Assembly: GCA_000179315.1 (NCBI GenBank)
Contig: ADZZ01000093.1
Coordinates: 37,246 to 101,245, forward strand
DNA length: 64,000 nucleotides
Reading direction: 5' to 3'
DNA from: a delta proteobacterium NaphS2
Lineage (GTDB): Bacteria; Desulfobacterota; DSM-4660; Desulfatiglandales; Desulfatiglandaceae
The notes beneath the pieces are model-generated. The model was not told the DNA's origin. It saw only the letters and a list, made by a program, of their open reading frames with translations, and made no database searches. This document shows positions 24,892 through 34,625 of the stretch, piece after piece. Within the stretch, counting starts at the first letter, position 1, and the number at the start of each line of letters is the position of its first letter. The translations under genes and the position numbers were made by a program.

Positions 24892-27351
24892 TCACAGCAT
24901 GTCGTAGGGGTCCACATCTACCAGCAGCCTTACATGGCGTGCTCCCGATATTTGTTCAAAGACCTTTTCGGCTTCCTTCAGGAAATGTTTCAAGAGAGAT
25001 GCGTTTTCGCATTTCACCAGCAATTGCCATCGAAATTTGCCTTTCAGCCGGCTCATGGGTGCGGAAACCGGACCCAGGAGATGGATTTCCTTTCCCCGAT
25101 TAGGCCAGCTTCTGAGCATTTGCTTTAAATGCAGGCCCAGTTCACGAACCACTTTTCCTGCTTTTGCAGCGTCGCTACCTTCAAGTTTCAGGCAGGCCAG
25201 ATTGGAAAAGGGCGGGTAGCGAAGCTGTTGCCTTATGTGCTTTTCCTTCTTGAAAAAAAGATTGAAATCGTGTTTAACAGCGGCTTGGATCACATAATGA
25301 TCCGGGTTGAACGTTTGAATAATGACCCGTCCACCGCGATCTCCCCGCCCGGCTCTTCCAGCCACTTGACTGAGGAGTTGGAAGGTCCGCTCCCCCGCCC
25401 TGAAATCCGGGAATCCCAATGACAGGTCCGCCGCAACCACTCCCACCAGGGTCACACGGGGAAAATCATACCCTTTGGTAATCATCTGTGTCCCCACGAG
25501 AATGTCGGTTTTTTCACCGGCGAAAGCTTTCAAGATATCCGAAGCTGCGCCTTTCATACGCGTGGAATCGGTGTCCATGCGGGAAATTCCAACACCGGGG
25601 AAAAGAACGTTCAATTCAACTTCCATCTTTTCGGTGCCGAACCCAAAAGGCTTCAGGCTGTGCCCGCCGCATGATTTACACGATACACTGGGCGGCGATT
25701 TGAAACCGCAATAATGACAAGCCAGACGGTTTGAATGGAGATGAAAAGTGAGTGACACGTCACAATTGGGGCAGCGCAGGGCCTGGCCGCATGATCTGCA
25801 CAAAAAGATTTGGTGAAAACCCCTTCGGTTCAAAAATAAAATCGTCTGGTTCCCCGCATGGAGGTTGTCTCGGAGGGCCTCCTTCAGTGCCGGACTGATC
25901 ATGGGTGCTTCTCCGCCGGCATCTTTAATCTTGCGCATGTCCACAATTTCCATTGACGGCATGGGACGCTCTTCCACACGTTCGGGCATCCGGAGCAGAC
26001 GGTACCTGGAATTTTGTGCATTTTGAAAGGATTGCACGGAGGGCGTGCCGGATCCTAGAACCACCACGGCACTTTCCAACCGCGCCCTCACCACAGCCGC
26101 GTCCCTGGCGCAATAGGGAGGACCGGCATTTCCCGCCTGAACATAGGCCGTATCGTGCTCTTCATCCACAATGATCAACCCCAGCCGGGGCAGCGGGACA
26201 AACAGGGCGGAACGGGCGCCGATGACCAGGTCCACTTCCCCGGCCGCCATTCTGGACCACTGGTACAATCGTTCACGCTTGCTCAGTTTACTGTGATAGA
26301 GGGCCACCCGCTTTCCCAGGCGGTGTCGTAAAACGCCTTCAAGATATCCTGCCAGAAGAATTTCAGGCGCCATGAGAATCGCCTGCCGGCCCTGTTCAAT
26401 CAGGTACTCAATGGCCCTTGCATACACTTCGGTTTTGCCGCTTCCCGTGACGCCATAAAGTAAAAAGGACCCAAAAGTCCTCTGATCCAGCTGATTTTTG
26501 ATTTCCGCCAAAGCCGTCAGTTGGTAAGGGTTGAGGCGGTGCGGTCCAAATCTTTTTGAAGACGCCTGGCTGTCAGGTGGCTGAAGCGGTGATTCATTGT
26601 GATGTTCCAGAATGCCTTTCTTTTTCCATTTGTTAACCAGATATGGACCGTTTTTGAACCGGCGTCTTAAACGGCTTACTGGGACGGAACGCTTTTCAAA
26701 GACCGTTTTGAGAAATTTAACTTCATTCTTGGCCGTTGAGACCTTTCCCCGCTTTGACAATGCAGTCTCAAAATCAATGCCGCTTTTGGGGCGCACGGAT
26801 TTTATTAGAAAAGGGTTTTCAGGATTTTTTGAAGTTGAAAGGCGTTCAACCAAAATCCATCCCTTTTCCTGAAGGGGGTAGATCTCCTTCATGGGCCAGG
26901 GAAGCTTTTTCCCGGGATTTTCGCCGATCCAGCGCAGCAGGCGAATCTCGTGGTCGTCAAAAAGTCTCCCCTCAACCAAAGCCTGCCCTTTGAGGGTCAA
27001 TTTGGCGGACTTATAATACTCTCCGGGAAGGGAAGCATCTATGACCATTCCCAGCGGATGGCGGTAATAGTCAGCCATCCATTCAAAAAAAGGGATCATT
27101 TTCGGAGAAAAGAGGGGGCCCGGGCTTAGAAGGTCCGTGATTTCTTTCAGATGACGGCCGGGTTCTTCAGAGACCTTTTTTATGACGTAACCCGTTATGT
27201 GACGATGATTGAAAGGGACGGTGACACGGCTGCCGATGGAAATCAACGACTCAAGACCTTCCGGAGCTTTGTAGAAAAAGGTTTCACGCACGGGCGCTGA
27301 AACGGCGATACGTAAACATGAAAAAAGCTCAGGAACGGTGTTTTTTCTCAT
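24892..27351 (-). CDS. priA: Primosomal replication restart helicase PriA
   Basis: An 819-residue superfamily 2 helicase that reloads the replisome at stalled forks. Walker A is GVTGSGKTEVY, and the DEAH-like box is IVDEEHDTAY. Four Cys pairs bind two zinc ions (CRSCG, CPNCD, CHYCG, CKSCGG). ATG 27351 is preferred over an in-frame ATG 48 nt upstream because AAAGGAT precedes it. The start overlaps the 3' end of the cysteine desulfurase gene by 23 bp, so translation is probably coupled. Confidence 0.95.
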   Translation of the reverse strand: MRKNTVPELFSCLRIAVSAPVRETFFYKAPEGLESLISIGSRVTVPFNHRHITGYVIKKVSEEPGRHLKEITDLLSPGPLFSPKMIPFFEWMADYYRHPLGMVIDASLPGEYYKSAKLTLKGQALVEGRLFDDHEIRLLRWIGENPGKKLPWPMKEIYPLQEKGWILVERLSTSKNPENPFLIKSVRPKSGIDFETALSKRGKVSTAKNEVKFLKTVFEKRSVPVSRLRRRFKNGPYLVNKWKKKGILEHHNESPLQPPDSQASSKRFGPHRLNPYQLTALAEIKNQLDQRTFGSFLLYGVTGSGKTEVYARAIEYLIEQGRQAILMAPEILLAGYLEGVLRHRLGKRVALYHSKLSKRERLYQWSRMAAGEVDLVIGARSALFVPLPRLGLIIVDEEHDTAYVQAGNAGPPYCARDAAVVRARLESAVVVLGSGTPSVQSFQNAQNSRYRLLRMPERVEERPMPSMEIVDMRKIKDAGGEAPMISPALKEALRDNLHAGNQTILFLNRRGFHQIFLCRSCGQALRCPNCDVSLTFHLHSNRLACHYCGFKSPPSVSCKSCGGHSLKPFGFGTEKMEVELNVLFPGVGISRMDTDSTRMKGAASDILKAFAGEKTDILVGTQMITKGYDFPRVTLVGVVAADLSLGFPDFRAGERTFQLLSQVAGRAGRGDRGGRVIIQTFNPDHYVIQAAVKHDFNLFFKKEKHIRQQLRYPPFSNLACLKLEGSDAAKAGKVVRELGLHLKQMLRSWPNRGKEIHLLGPVSAPMSRLKGKFRWQLLVKCENASLLKHFLKEAEKVFEQISGARHVRLLVDVDPYDML

Positions 27352-28498
27352 CCCGCATCCTTTTGATCTGCCCGATGACGGCTTCTGCCGCCGCTTCAAT
27401 CTCCTCTTGGGTGTTGGACCTTCCCAAGCTGAATCGCAAAGCCCCCATGCCCACCCGCAAGGACACCCCCATGGCTGACAGTACGTGGGAAAGCGTTACT
27501 CTCCGGTCATGACATGCAGCCCCGGTGGAAGCCATAATATCGGGTATTCCCGAAAGGATTTGCCCCCCATCCAAACCCGGGACCGAAACATTGAGGGTAT
27601 TGGGCAACCTTTTCTTCTCCGGGCCGTTTAGCACCAGATCGTCAACCCCTTCAAAGAGAAGGGTCTGCAACAGGTTCCTTAAAAAGCGGATATTTTTTTC
27701 ATCTTGAGCGACCCGTTTTCGGGCCACTCGACAGGCAGCGCCCAAGCCCACGCTCAGGATGGTGTTCTCCGTCCCGGCCCGTTTTCCATTTTCCTGGCCG
27801 GCTCCGTGCATAAGCGGTGTGAGTGTCGTCCCTTCACGCATGTAAAGGGCGCCCACCCCTTTGGGGCCGTAAAGCTTATGGCCTGCTACGCTCAAGAAAT
27901 CCACCTTCAATTCGTCAACACTAACGGAAATTTTTCCAACGGCCTGGGCCGCATCCGTGTGGAGGGGAATATGATGATCCCGGGCTATTTCTGCGATTTC
28001 TTCAATGGGTTGAATGGCACCGGTTTCGTTGTTGGCCAACATGATACTGATCAATGCGGTTTCGGGCAAAATGGCTTTTTTCACCCGATCCGGGTCCACA
28101 AAACCTTTGCCATCCACCGGGAGAATGGTCACGCGTACGCCCAGTTCGCTCAAGAAAAGGGCGGGATTCAGAATGGCCGGATGTTCGATGGCGGACGTAA
28201 TCAAATGAAATTTCTCCGGGTATTTGAGATCGACAATTCCTTTCAGGACCATGTTGTTGCTCTCGGTACCCCCGGAGGTAAAAATAATTTCATCAGGTTG
28301 ACAGCCCAGAAGGTCTGCCACCTCTTCTCGTGCCCTCGCCACCCCGCGTTTTGCCCTCTGGCCCAGCAGATGGGAACTGGAAGGGTTTCCAAAATGTTTT
28401 TCCATGAAAGGCTTCATGGCGGAAACAGCTGCCGCATCGATGGGGGCTGTTCCGTTATGATCCAGATAAATAGCTTGTGATAATAGGGGTTCTGTCAT
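27329..28498 (-). CDS. Cysteine desulfurase (NifS/IscS family)
   Basis: A 389-residue PLP enzyme that removes sulfur from cysteine for Fe-S clusters or thio-cofactors. Lys208 (SVAGHKLYG) should carry PLP. Cys329 (STGAACHD) is the catalytic cysteine, in a class I or II short-loop context. ATG 28498 has AGGGAGG directly upstream; in-frame starts further up (28636) lack one. No iscU or nifU homologue is adjacent, so the acceptor is encoded elsewhere. Confidence 0.92.
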   Translation of the reverse strand: MTEPLLSQAIYLDHNGTAPIDAAAVSAMKPFMEKHFGNPSSSHLLGQRAKRGVARAREEVADLLGCQPDEIIFTSGGTESNNMVLKGIVDLKYPEKFHLITSAIEHPAILNPALFLSELGVRVTILPVDGKGFVDPDRVKKAILPETALISIMLANNETGAIQPIEEIAEIARDHHIPLHTDAAQAVGKISVSVDELKVDFLSVAGHKLYGPKGVGALYMREGTTLTPLMHGAGQENGKRAGTENTILSVGLGAACRVARKRVAQDEKNIRFLRNLLQTLLFEGVDDLVLNGPEKKRLPNTLNVSVPGLDGGQILSGIPDIMASTGAACHDRRVTLSHVLSAMGVSLRVGMGALRFSLGRSNTQEEIEAAAEAVIGQIKRMRDEKKHRS

Positions 28499-28617
28499 AA
28501 AAACCTCCCTTTCCAAAAAAATATCAAAATCCATCACCACGGGTGGTCTCGTTAAAAAGCCAGGCATGTGCCGGTTAAGGTTGTCTCCATGAAACTTTTT
28601 AGAATAAATTTTGCTAA

Positions 28618-28646
28618 TTGACAACATATTACACAAATGCTAGAGA
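28618..28646 (+). promoter_or_regulatory. Probable sigma-70 promoter of fabH
   Basis: A consensus TTGACA (28618-28623) is followed after 17 bp by a weak TAGAGA (28641-28646), about 90 bp before the start codon. Confidence 0.4.
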
Positions 28647-28736
28647 TAGCTTCCCAGGAAGCCGCCTTGCCTATATCGATAAACACCTCGATAAAATAAG
28701 CGCCAATCGGAAATTCTTTTTGGAGAAACGGCAACG

Positions 28737-29729
28737 ATGCAATCTGTAAGAATTCTGGGGACGGGGTCTTATGTGCCGCCGAAGATTCTGTCCAATCTCG
28801 ACCTTCAGGGAATGGGACTTGACACCTCGGATGAGTGGATTGTCAAAAGAACGGGTATCAGTGAAAGAAGGATCGCTGATCCGGATGTGACAACTTCTGA
28901 TCTGGCCCGTGAAGCAGCACTTCAGGCCTTTGATATGGCCGGCATAACCGCGGGAGATGTTGACCTCATTCTTGTGTCCACCATTACACCGGATACCTGC
29001 TGTCCTTCCGCCGCCAACTGGCTTCAGGCAAAACTGGATGCCCCTCAGGCGGTGACATTTGATGTTACGGCTGCCTGCTGCGGCTTTATTTTCGCCCTTG
29101 ACGTGGCCCAGCAGTACCTCAAGACCGGTGCCGCTCAAACGGTTTTGGTGGTAGCCTCGGAGATCATGACCCGAACCCTTGACTGGACGGACCGAACCTC
29201 CTGTATCCTCTGGGGAGACGGCGCCGGCGCCGCCGTTCTTCAAATGGGAAATAGCGGCCCTGAAATTTTGTCCACGCATCTTCATACGGACGGCCTTAAC
29301 GGCCAGGATCTTCTGCTGCCCGGCGGCGGCTCCAAAACCACCCCCATCTCCCATGAAAGCGTGGACGAAAAGCGGCATCTCCTACAGCTCATTGAAGCCA
29401 ATGCCACCTTCAGGGTGGCGGTGAGACATTTTGTTGATTCCATCAAGGAAGCAGCCGCACATAACCAAGTGGACGTACAAGAAGACATTGACTGGTTTAT
29501 TCCCCATCAGGCCAATTTACGCATGTTTCGGGCCATGGCCAAACTGCTGAATGTTTCGATGGAAAAGTTTTACGTAACGCTCAACAAATACGGCAACATC
29601 TCTTCCGCCTCCTGTGCCATCGCCTTGGATGAAGCCGTTCGGGACGGTAGTATTCAAAACGATCACCTGGTCTGCCTTCCTGTATTCGGCGGCGGTCTCA
29701 CATGGGGAAGTGCATTGATGCGATGGTAA
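28737..29729 (+). CDS. fabH: 3-oxoacyl-ACP synthase III (FabH/KASIII family)
   Basis: A 330-residue condensing enzyme that joins an acyl-CoA starter to malonyl-ACP. The catalytic triad is visible: Cys114 (TAACCGF), His in IPHQANLRM and Asn in NKYGNISSAS. GGAG lies about 11 nt before ATG 28737. It stands apart from other fab genes and is followed 39 bp later by an alpha/beta hydrolase, so it may start a dedicated acyl chain rather than bulk fatty acids. Confidence 0.9.
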   Translation: MQSVRILGTGSYVPPKILSNLDLQGMGLDTSDEWIVKRTGISERRIADPDVTTSDLAREAALQAFDMAGITAGDVDLILVSTITPDTCCPSAANWLQAKLDAPQAVTFDVTAACCGFIFALDVAQQYLKTGAAQTVLVVASEIMTRTLDWTDRTSCILWGDGAGAAVLQMGNSGPEILSTHLHTDGLNGQDLLLPGGGSKTTPISHESVDEKRHLLQLIEANATFRVAVRHFVDSIKEAAAHNQVDVQEDIDWFIPHQANLRMFRAMAKLLNVSMEKFYVTLNKYGNISSASCAIALDEAVRDGSIQNDHLVCLPVFGGGLTWGSALMRW

Positions 29730-29768
29730 AGATATAAGGCCTCAAAATTAATGAGAGGCAGCTCAAAA

Positions 29769-30545
29769 ATGATTCTTCAATCACTGGAAAAAGCCGGTAT
29801 TTCATTTGAAGCCGGTTTTAAACATCTCGATGCAAAACGACCCACGCTTCTCATGGTCCATGGGGCCGGCGGGCGGGCGCAAGTCTGGCGCAATCAGGTT
29901 TATCCACTGAAATCTTCCCTTAACACGCTGGCCATCGACCTGCCCGGTCACGGAAACACCACCGGAAATGCCGGAAGCACCATTGGTGAATATGCGAAGT
30001 GGCTGATAAAGACCCTCGACGCTTTTTTCCCCCAACAACCCTATGTCATGGGCCATTCCATGGGCGGCGCCATTGTTCAGGAGGCTGCATTCTTAAATCC
30101 TTCTCTGATGAAGGGAATTATTCTCGTGGGAACCGGTCCGCGCCTGGGAGTGGCGCCGGCATTCTTGGAGGGCCTGCTGGAAAATTTTGAAAGTATGGTT
30201 GAGACCATTATTGGGTATGCCTACGCTCCGGACGTAGACCGTCGACTGATCAATGACGGCGCCGCTCTCATGAAAAAATCCGGAGCAGCGGTGGTTTATG
30301 GAGACTTCATGGCCTGCAACCAATTTGACATGCGGGACCGGATCACACGGATTACCCTTCCCACACTCATCCTTTGCGGAGAGAAAGACCGAATGACCCC
30401 TCCCTCACTTTCCGAAAAGTTGAAAAATGCAATCCCGGAAAGCCGGCGTGATACCATACCATTCGCCGGGCACATGGTCATGATCGAGAACCCTAAGCCT
30501 CTTAACAAAAAGGTACTCGATTTTATTCTAGAGGTTGAACGTTGA
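29769..30545 (+). CDS. Alpha/beta hydrolase
   Basis: This 258-residue cytoplasmic hydrolase has the oxyanion HGAGGRAQVW, the nucleophile elbow GHSMGGAIVQ, an acid in CGEKDRMTP and the catalytic His in FAGHMVMIENP. It probably hydrolyses an ester or thioester. ATG 29769 with GAGAGG about 10 nt upstream is chosen; an in-frame ATG 18 nt earlier is also possible. It follows fabH closely and precedes a fused transferase gene by 15 bp. Confidence 0.85.
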   Translation: MILQSLEKAGISFEAGFKHLDAKRPTLLMVHGAGGRAQVWRNQVYPLKSSLNTLAIDLPGHGNTTGNAGSTIGEYAKWLIKTLDAFFPQQPYVMGHSMGGAIVQEAAFLNPSLMKGIILVGTGPRLGVAPAFLEGLLENFESMVETIIGYAYAPDVDRRLINDGAALMKKSGAAVVYGDFMACNQFDMRDRITRITLPTLILCGEKDRMTPPSLSEKLKNAIPESRRDTIPFAGHMVMIENPKPLNKKVLDFILEVER

Positions 30546-30560
30546 CCGGGTGATGAAAAA

Positions 30561-31871
30561 ATGGAAAAGACCTTTTCCCGGGACCGGCTTATTATTTTCG
30601 GGCGTTATCCCATTCCCGGGAATACCAAGACCCGCCTGATTCCGGTTCTGGGACCGGTTGGCGCCGCAAACCTCCAACGCCACTTGACAGAAAAAACCCT
30701 TGATATTGCAACATCCTTTGCCGCGGAAAACAATGTCACCATTGAATGCTGTTTTGAAGGGGGCTCGTTCCAAAAAATTTACCGCTGGCTGGGGCCGCTG
30801 CCCGTTCTGACTTTCCAGCGGGGAGGTGATCTGGGGCGACGAATGCGTGATGCCCTCTTTGATGCCTTAAATGGCGGGCGCAAGCGATCTGTTTTACTGG
30901 GAACCGACATACCGGGGCTCACGGTGGAGATTCTGAAAAACGCCTTCGATGCACTGCTGGAAAACGACGTTGTTTTGGGCCCGAGCACGGATGGCGGATA
31001 TTGGCTCATTGGAATGAAACGGCCCATCGATCTTTTTCAAAAAATTGAATGGGGCAGCTCCCGGGTACTTGAACAGACCCTGACCCAGGCAAAGCGCTTG
31101 GGACTGAGCTGCGCTGTTTTGAAATCGCTTTCGGATGTGGATACCCCGGAGGATCTCATCAAATGGCGCCCGCAAAAGAAAAGTCCGGAAGCTTTTCTAA
31201 CCGTTGTCATTCCCGCCCTGAACGAAGAAAAGTATATTGGGCAAGCCGTCTCAAGTGCCATTGCTCCGGACGTGGAAGTGATCGTGGCAGACGGTGGGAG
31301 CAAGGATCGCACCTTTCATAGAGCAAAATCACTCGGCGCAAGCGTGATTCGTACCCCTCCGGGACGTGCCAGGCAGCAGAATCTGGGCGCTGCAGCAGCC
31401 ACAGGTGAAAACCTGCTCTTTCTCCATGCGGACACCCTTCTGCCCGAAGGCTTCGCAATACAGGTTTTTGAAATCCTGATGTCGCAAATGACCGTGCTGG
31501 GGGCCTTTCGTTTCAAGACGGACTTCAGCCATCCCCTGATGCACCTGGTGGAGTGGATGACCCGTTTGCGTTCCGAATGCCTGCGGCTTCCCTATGGAGA
31601 CCAGGCGCTTTTCATGACTAAAGCAACCTTTGAAAGAATCGGTGGTTTTCCGGAGGTTCCCATCGGAGAAGACCTGTTGCTGGTGCGTCTTTTGACAACA
31701 CGGGAAAAGGCACAGGTCGTCATTTCCGGAAACGCTGCAATCACTTCCGGGCGAAGATGGGAAAGGATGGGTCCCTTTCGAACCACATGGATCAACCAGC
31801 TGATCCTGTCAGGCATGGCCTTGGGGATTAATTTAAAAACCCTGTCCCGCCTTTACCGAAAAGCCTTCTGA
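30561..31871 (+). CDS. Fused DUF2064 nucleotidyltransferase-like / TIGR04283-type glycosyltransferase
   Basis: A 436-residue two-domain protein. Residues 1 to about 205 match the DUF2064/TIGR04282 family (GRYPIPGNTKTRL, LLGTDIPGL, STDGGYWLIG). Residues about 212-436 match TIGR04283 GT2 glycosyltransferases (VVIPALNEEKYI, ADGGSKDRT, HADTLLPEGF). Usually these are separate adjacent genes, so this is a fusion. It would act on a nucleotide sugar or glycan at the membrane. Neighbouring functions (hydrolase, rnc) do not reveal the product. Confidence 0.88.
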   Translation: MEKTFSRDRLIIFGRYPIPGNTKTRLIPVLGPVGAANLQRHLTEKTLDIATSFAAENNVTIECCFEGGSFQKIYRWLGPLPVLTFQRGGDLGRRMRDALFDALNGGRKRSVLLGTDIPGLTVEILKNAFDALLENDVVLGPSTDGGYWLIGMKRPIDLFQKIEWGSSRVLEQTLTQAKRLGLSCAVLKSLSDVDTPEDLIKWRPQKKSPEAFLTVVIPALNEEKYIGQAVSSAIAPDVEVIVADGGSKDRTFHRAKSLGASVIRTPPGRARQQNLGAAAATGENLLFLHADTLLPEGFAIQVFEILMSQMTVLGAFRFKTDFSHPLMHLVEWMTRLRSECLRLPYGDQALFMTKATFERIGGFPEVPIGEDLLLVRLLTTREKAQVVISGNAAITSGRRWERMGPFRTTWINQLILSGMALGINLKTLSRLYRKAF

Positions 31872-31956
31872 TGGATTTTCCTGACTTGAAAATGACCGCC
31901 GGCGGATATAGTTTTAACGATCATGAATTTAATCCACATAAGACAGGTGAAATTTT

Positions 31957-32667
31957 ATGGGCGCTCTCCAGGCGGACAAGGAATTCAAATCCCTTTGTGA
32001 AACACTGGGATACAGCTTTAACGATATTGCGCTGGTCATTCAGGCTTTTCGGCATTCCTCTTATGTAAATGAGCAGATGGTTCCCGGCCTTGAAGATAAC
32101 GAGCGCCTCGAATTCCTGGGAGATGCGGTTCTCGATCTCGCTGTGAGCCATTTGCTCATGGAAAGAAATCCCCATGCCAATGAAGGGGAACTTTCCAGAT
32201 TCAGATCCATGGTGGTGGATGAAGCAGGGCTTCATGATGTTGCCACCCGGCTTGAACTGGGCCGCTATCTCCTTCTGGGAAAGGGGGAAGATCAAAGCCT
32301 CGGCCGGCAGAAACCCTCCATTCTGGCAGATGTTACCGAAGCCCTTCTCGGCGCCATTTATCTGGATGGCGGATTTGACATTACCAAGAAAGTCATTGAG
32401 AAGCTGTTCGCCCCGCTACTGGAAAAGGTCGGGACGGATGATCTGGTTCAGGATTATAAGAGCCTGCTGCAGGAATTTACCCAACAAGCTTTCAAATGCC
32501 TGCCGCAATACCGGCTCACGGAAGAAAAAGGGCCGGCACACGACAAAGTATTTTGTATCGTTTTGGCCGTTAACGGTATTGTTATGGCGGAAGGAATGGG
32601 AAAAAGCAAAAAGGAAGCCGAACAACATGCAGCAAAGGAGGCGTTCCTGCGTCTGACAGAAGATTGA
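31957..32667 (+). CDS. rnc: Ribonuclease III
   Basis: A 236-residue dsRNA endonuclease. The signature NERLEFLGDAVLDL carries Glu52 and Asp56. A second acidic site lies in DVTEALLGAIYLDGG. A C-terminal dsRNA-binding domain ends GKSKKEAEQHAAKEAF. It processes rRNA precursors and structured mRNAs. AGGTGA precedes ATG 31957. The stop overlaps the next gene's start codon (TTGA). Confidence 0.96.
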   Translation: MGALQADKEFKSLCETLGYSFNDIALVIQAFRHSSYVNEQMVPGLEDNERLEFLGDAVLDLAVSHLLMERNPHANEGELSRFRSMVVDEAGLHDVATRLELGRYLLLGKGEDQSLGRQKPSILADVTEALLGAIYLDGGFDITKKVIEKLFAPLLEKVGTDDLVQDYKSLLQEFTQQAFKCLPQYRLTEEKGPAHDKVFCIVLAVNGIVMAEGMGKSKKEAEQHAAKEAFLRLTED

Positions 32668-33683
32668 AGCCCCTGATTATCCCCATATTTATCTCCCACG
32701 CCGGGTGCCCTCACAGATGTCTTTTCTGCGATCAGGAAAAAATTACCGATCGGAGCACTCACATAACAGACCCGTCTGAAGTGCGAAAAACCCTGGATGC
32801 AGCGGCGCGTGCCAAGCGGTTCGGGTCATATAAGAACAGAGAATTGGCGTTTTACGGTGGAACCTTTACCGGGCTTTCCAAAAGCCATATGGAATCCCTG
32901 TTGGATGCCGCGGCACCCTATATACGAAACGGCACTTTAAACTCCATCAGAATTTCGACACGTCCCGATTCTCTGGATGCGGAACGTCTGGCAATTCTAA
33001 AAGCATATCATGTCACCACCGTGGAACTGGGGGTCCAGTCCATGAATGACTGGGTTCTGGCGCTTTCGCGGAGAGGACATACCGCAAAGGACTCCCAAGA
33101 AGCCGTTCGAATGTTAAAAAATCACGGTTTCAGCGTGGGGATCCAGCTCATGCCGGGTCTACCCGGCGATTCAAAGGAAAGCTTTCTGAAGACCGCGGAT
33201 AGGGTGCTGGCCCTAAAGCCCCAAATGGTGCGACTGTATCCCGCGCTGGTTATCAAAGGAACCGGCATGGCCCGACTGTATGATGAAGGGACCTATCGGC
33301 CCTTTTCACTTGAAGAGGCACTCAGCATATGTGTGGAAAGTGTGATGCTCTTTGAACAAAACGGGATCCCCGTTATCCGAATCGGCCTCATGGGTTCCCC
33401 TTCGCTTACGGAAAGGGATCACATCATATCAGGACCCTGGCATCCCGCATTCGGGTTCCTGGTCAGGGCGGCTATCCATTTCAAAAGTATTGCGCCGGAT
33501 CTACCGGTATTTGGCGAGGCTTCACGGTTCAGGATTCACGCACCCGCGAGGGAAATTCCCCTGGTAAGAGGCTACAGGAACCACGGGCTTCGAAAGATTG
33601 AACAGACAACCGGGGCGACGGTCATGGGGGTAATGCCCGATGATACGGTGCCTTCGGGCAAAATCAGGTGGGAGTTGATATGA
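32664..33683 (+). CDS. Radical SAM protein, Elp3-like
   Basis: A 339-residue radical SAM enzyme. [4Fe-4S] ligands are Cys15-x3-Cys19-x2-Cys22 (GCPHRCLFC). The fold continues with YGGTFTGL and GVQSMNDWVL, typical of Elp3/oxygen-independent radical SAM enzymes. It lacks the acetyltransferase domain of true Elp3. The start is a TTG overlapping the rnc stop; no better start exists before the Cys motif. Its end overlaps the era start (ATGA), so rnc, this gene and era are tightly coupled. Position suggests RNA modification or ribosome maturation, but substrate is unknown. Confidence 0.88.
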   Translation: MKPLIIPIFISHAGCPHRCLFCDQEKITDRSTHITDPSEVRKTLDAAARAKRFGSYKNRELAFYGGTFTGLSKSHMESLLDAAAPYIRNGTLNSIRISTRPDSLDAERLAILKAYHVTTVELGVQSMNDWVLALSRRGHTAKDSQEAVRMLKNHGFSVGIQLMPGLPGDSKESFLKTADRVLALKPQMVRLYPALVIKGTGMARLYDEGTYRPFSLEEALSICVESVMLFEQNGIPVIRIGLMGSPSLTERDHIISGPWHPAFGFLVRAAIHFKSIAPDLPVFGEASRFRIHAPAREIPLVRGYRNHGLRKIEQTTGATVMGVMPDDTVPSGKIRWELI

Positions 33684-34564
33684 CGTTTAAATCGGGTTTC
33701 ATTGGCATTGTCGGCCCGCCCAATGTGGGCAAGTCGACCCTTTTGAACCGCATCATGGGGACGAAGCTTGCCATCGTCTCCCCTAAACCGCAAACGACCC
33801 GAAACCGGATCCTGGGGGTTTTTCACCAGCATGACTGCCAGATGGTCTTCATGGATACACCGGGGATTCACAGGACACGGACTGCGCTGCATAAAAGCAT
33901 GGTGGATGCCGCTTTTGCCGCATTTCATGAAGTCGATATGATTCTGATGATGGTGGAGGCGGATCCCAGAGAGAATCCCGCTGTTCCATCCATCATCAGA
34001 GGACTGAAATCCATAGCCAAACCCCGTTTTCTGGCCATAAACAAAATCGATAGGGTAAAAAAGGAACATATTCTTCCCCTATTGGCGGATTACGGCCGAA
34101 AACTGGACTTTGATGCCATAATACCCATTTCCGCCCTCAAGGGAAACGGCGTGGACACATTGCTTCAGGAACTTAAACGCCGATTAAAACCGGGGCCGCA
34201 GTTTTTTCCCGAAGATATGGATACCGATCAATCGGAGGCTTTCATGGTAGCTGAAATCATTCGGGAGAAGATTTATGAACAGCTCAGCCAGGAACTTCCC
34301 TATTCATGCGCTGTAACCGTCATAAAGATCGAGGATGTGGCGAAAAAGAACCTGGTATCCATCGGGGCCAGAATCCATGTTGAAAGCGATTCACAAAAGG
34401 GGATCTTCATTGGCCGCGGCGGTAGAATGATCCGGAAAATCGGTCGTGCCGCAAGACTTGAACTGGAATCACTATTTGAAGCAAGGGTTTATCTGGATCT
34501 AATGGTACGCCTTGAGAAAAACTGGAGCAGGGACACCCGTGCACTCAAACGTTTGGGATATTGA
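33680..34564 (+). CDS. era: GTPase Era
   Basis: A 294-residue GTPase that binds 16S rRNA near its 3' end during 30S maturation. G motifs are GPPNVGKST (G1), DTPGIH (G3), NKIDR (G4) and a SAL-type G5. The C-terminal KH domain is seen at GIFIGRGGRMIRKIG. ATG 33680 overlaps the upstream TGA and has GGGAG before it; a GTG 12 nt earlier is less likely. A strong terminator follows. Confidence 0.96.
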   Translation: MTFKSGFIGIVGPPNVGKSTLLNRIMGTKLAIVSPKPQTTRNRILGVFHQHDCQMVFMDTPGIHRTRTALHKSMVDAAFAAFHEVDMILMMVEADPRENPAVPSIIRGLKSIAKPRFLAINKIDRVKKEHILPLLADYGRKLDFDAIIPISALKGNGVDTLLQELKRRLKPGPQFFPEDMDTDQSEAFMVAEIIREKIYEQLSQELPYSCAVTVIKIEDVAKKNLVSIGARIHVESDSQKGIFIGRGGRMIRKIGRAARLELESLFEARVYLDLMVRLEKNWSRDTRALKRLGY

Positions 34565-34593
34565 CAAAAGATGAAAAACGCCAAAGACAAAAA

Positions 34594-34625
34594 AAACCAA
34601 CCCCGTAAACGGGGTTGGTTTCTTA
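34594..34625 (+). terminator. Rho-independent terminator after era
   Basis: A perfect 12-bp stem, AAACCAACCCCG (34594-34605) with CGGGGTTGGTTT (34610-34621), and a TAAA loop sit 30 bp after the era stop. The flanking A and T tracts suggest it could work in both directions. Confidence 0.92.
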
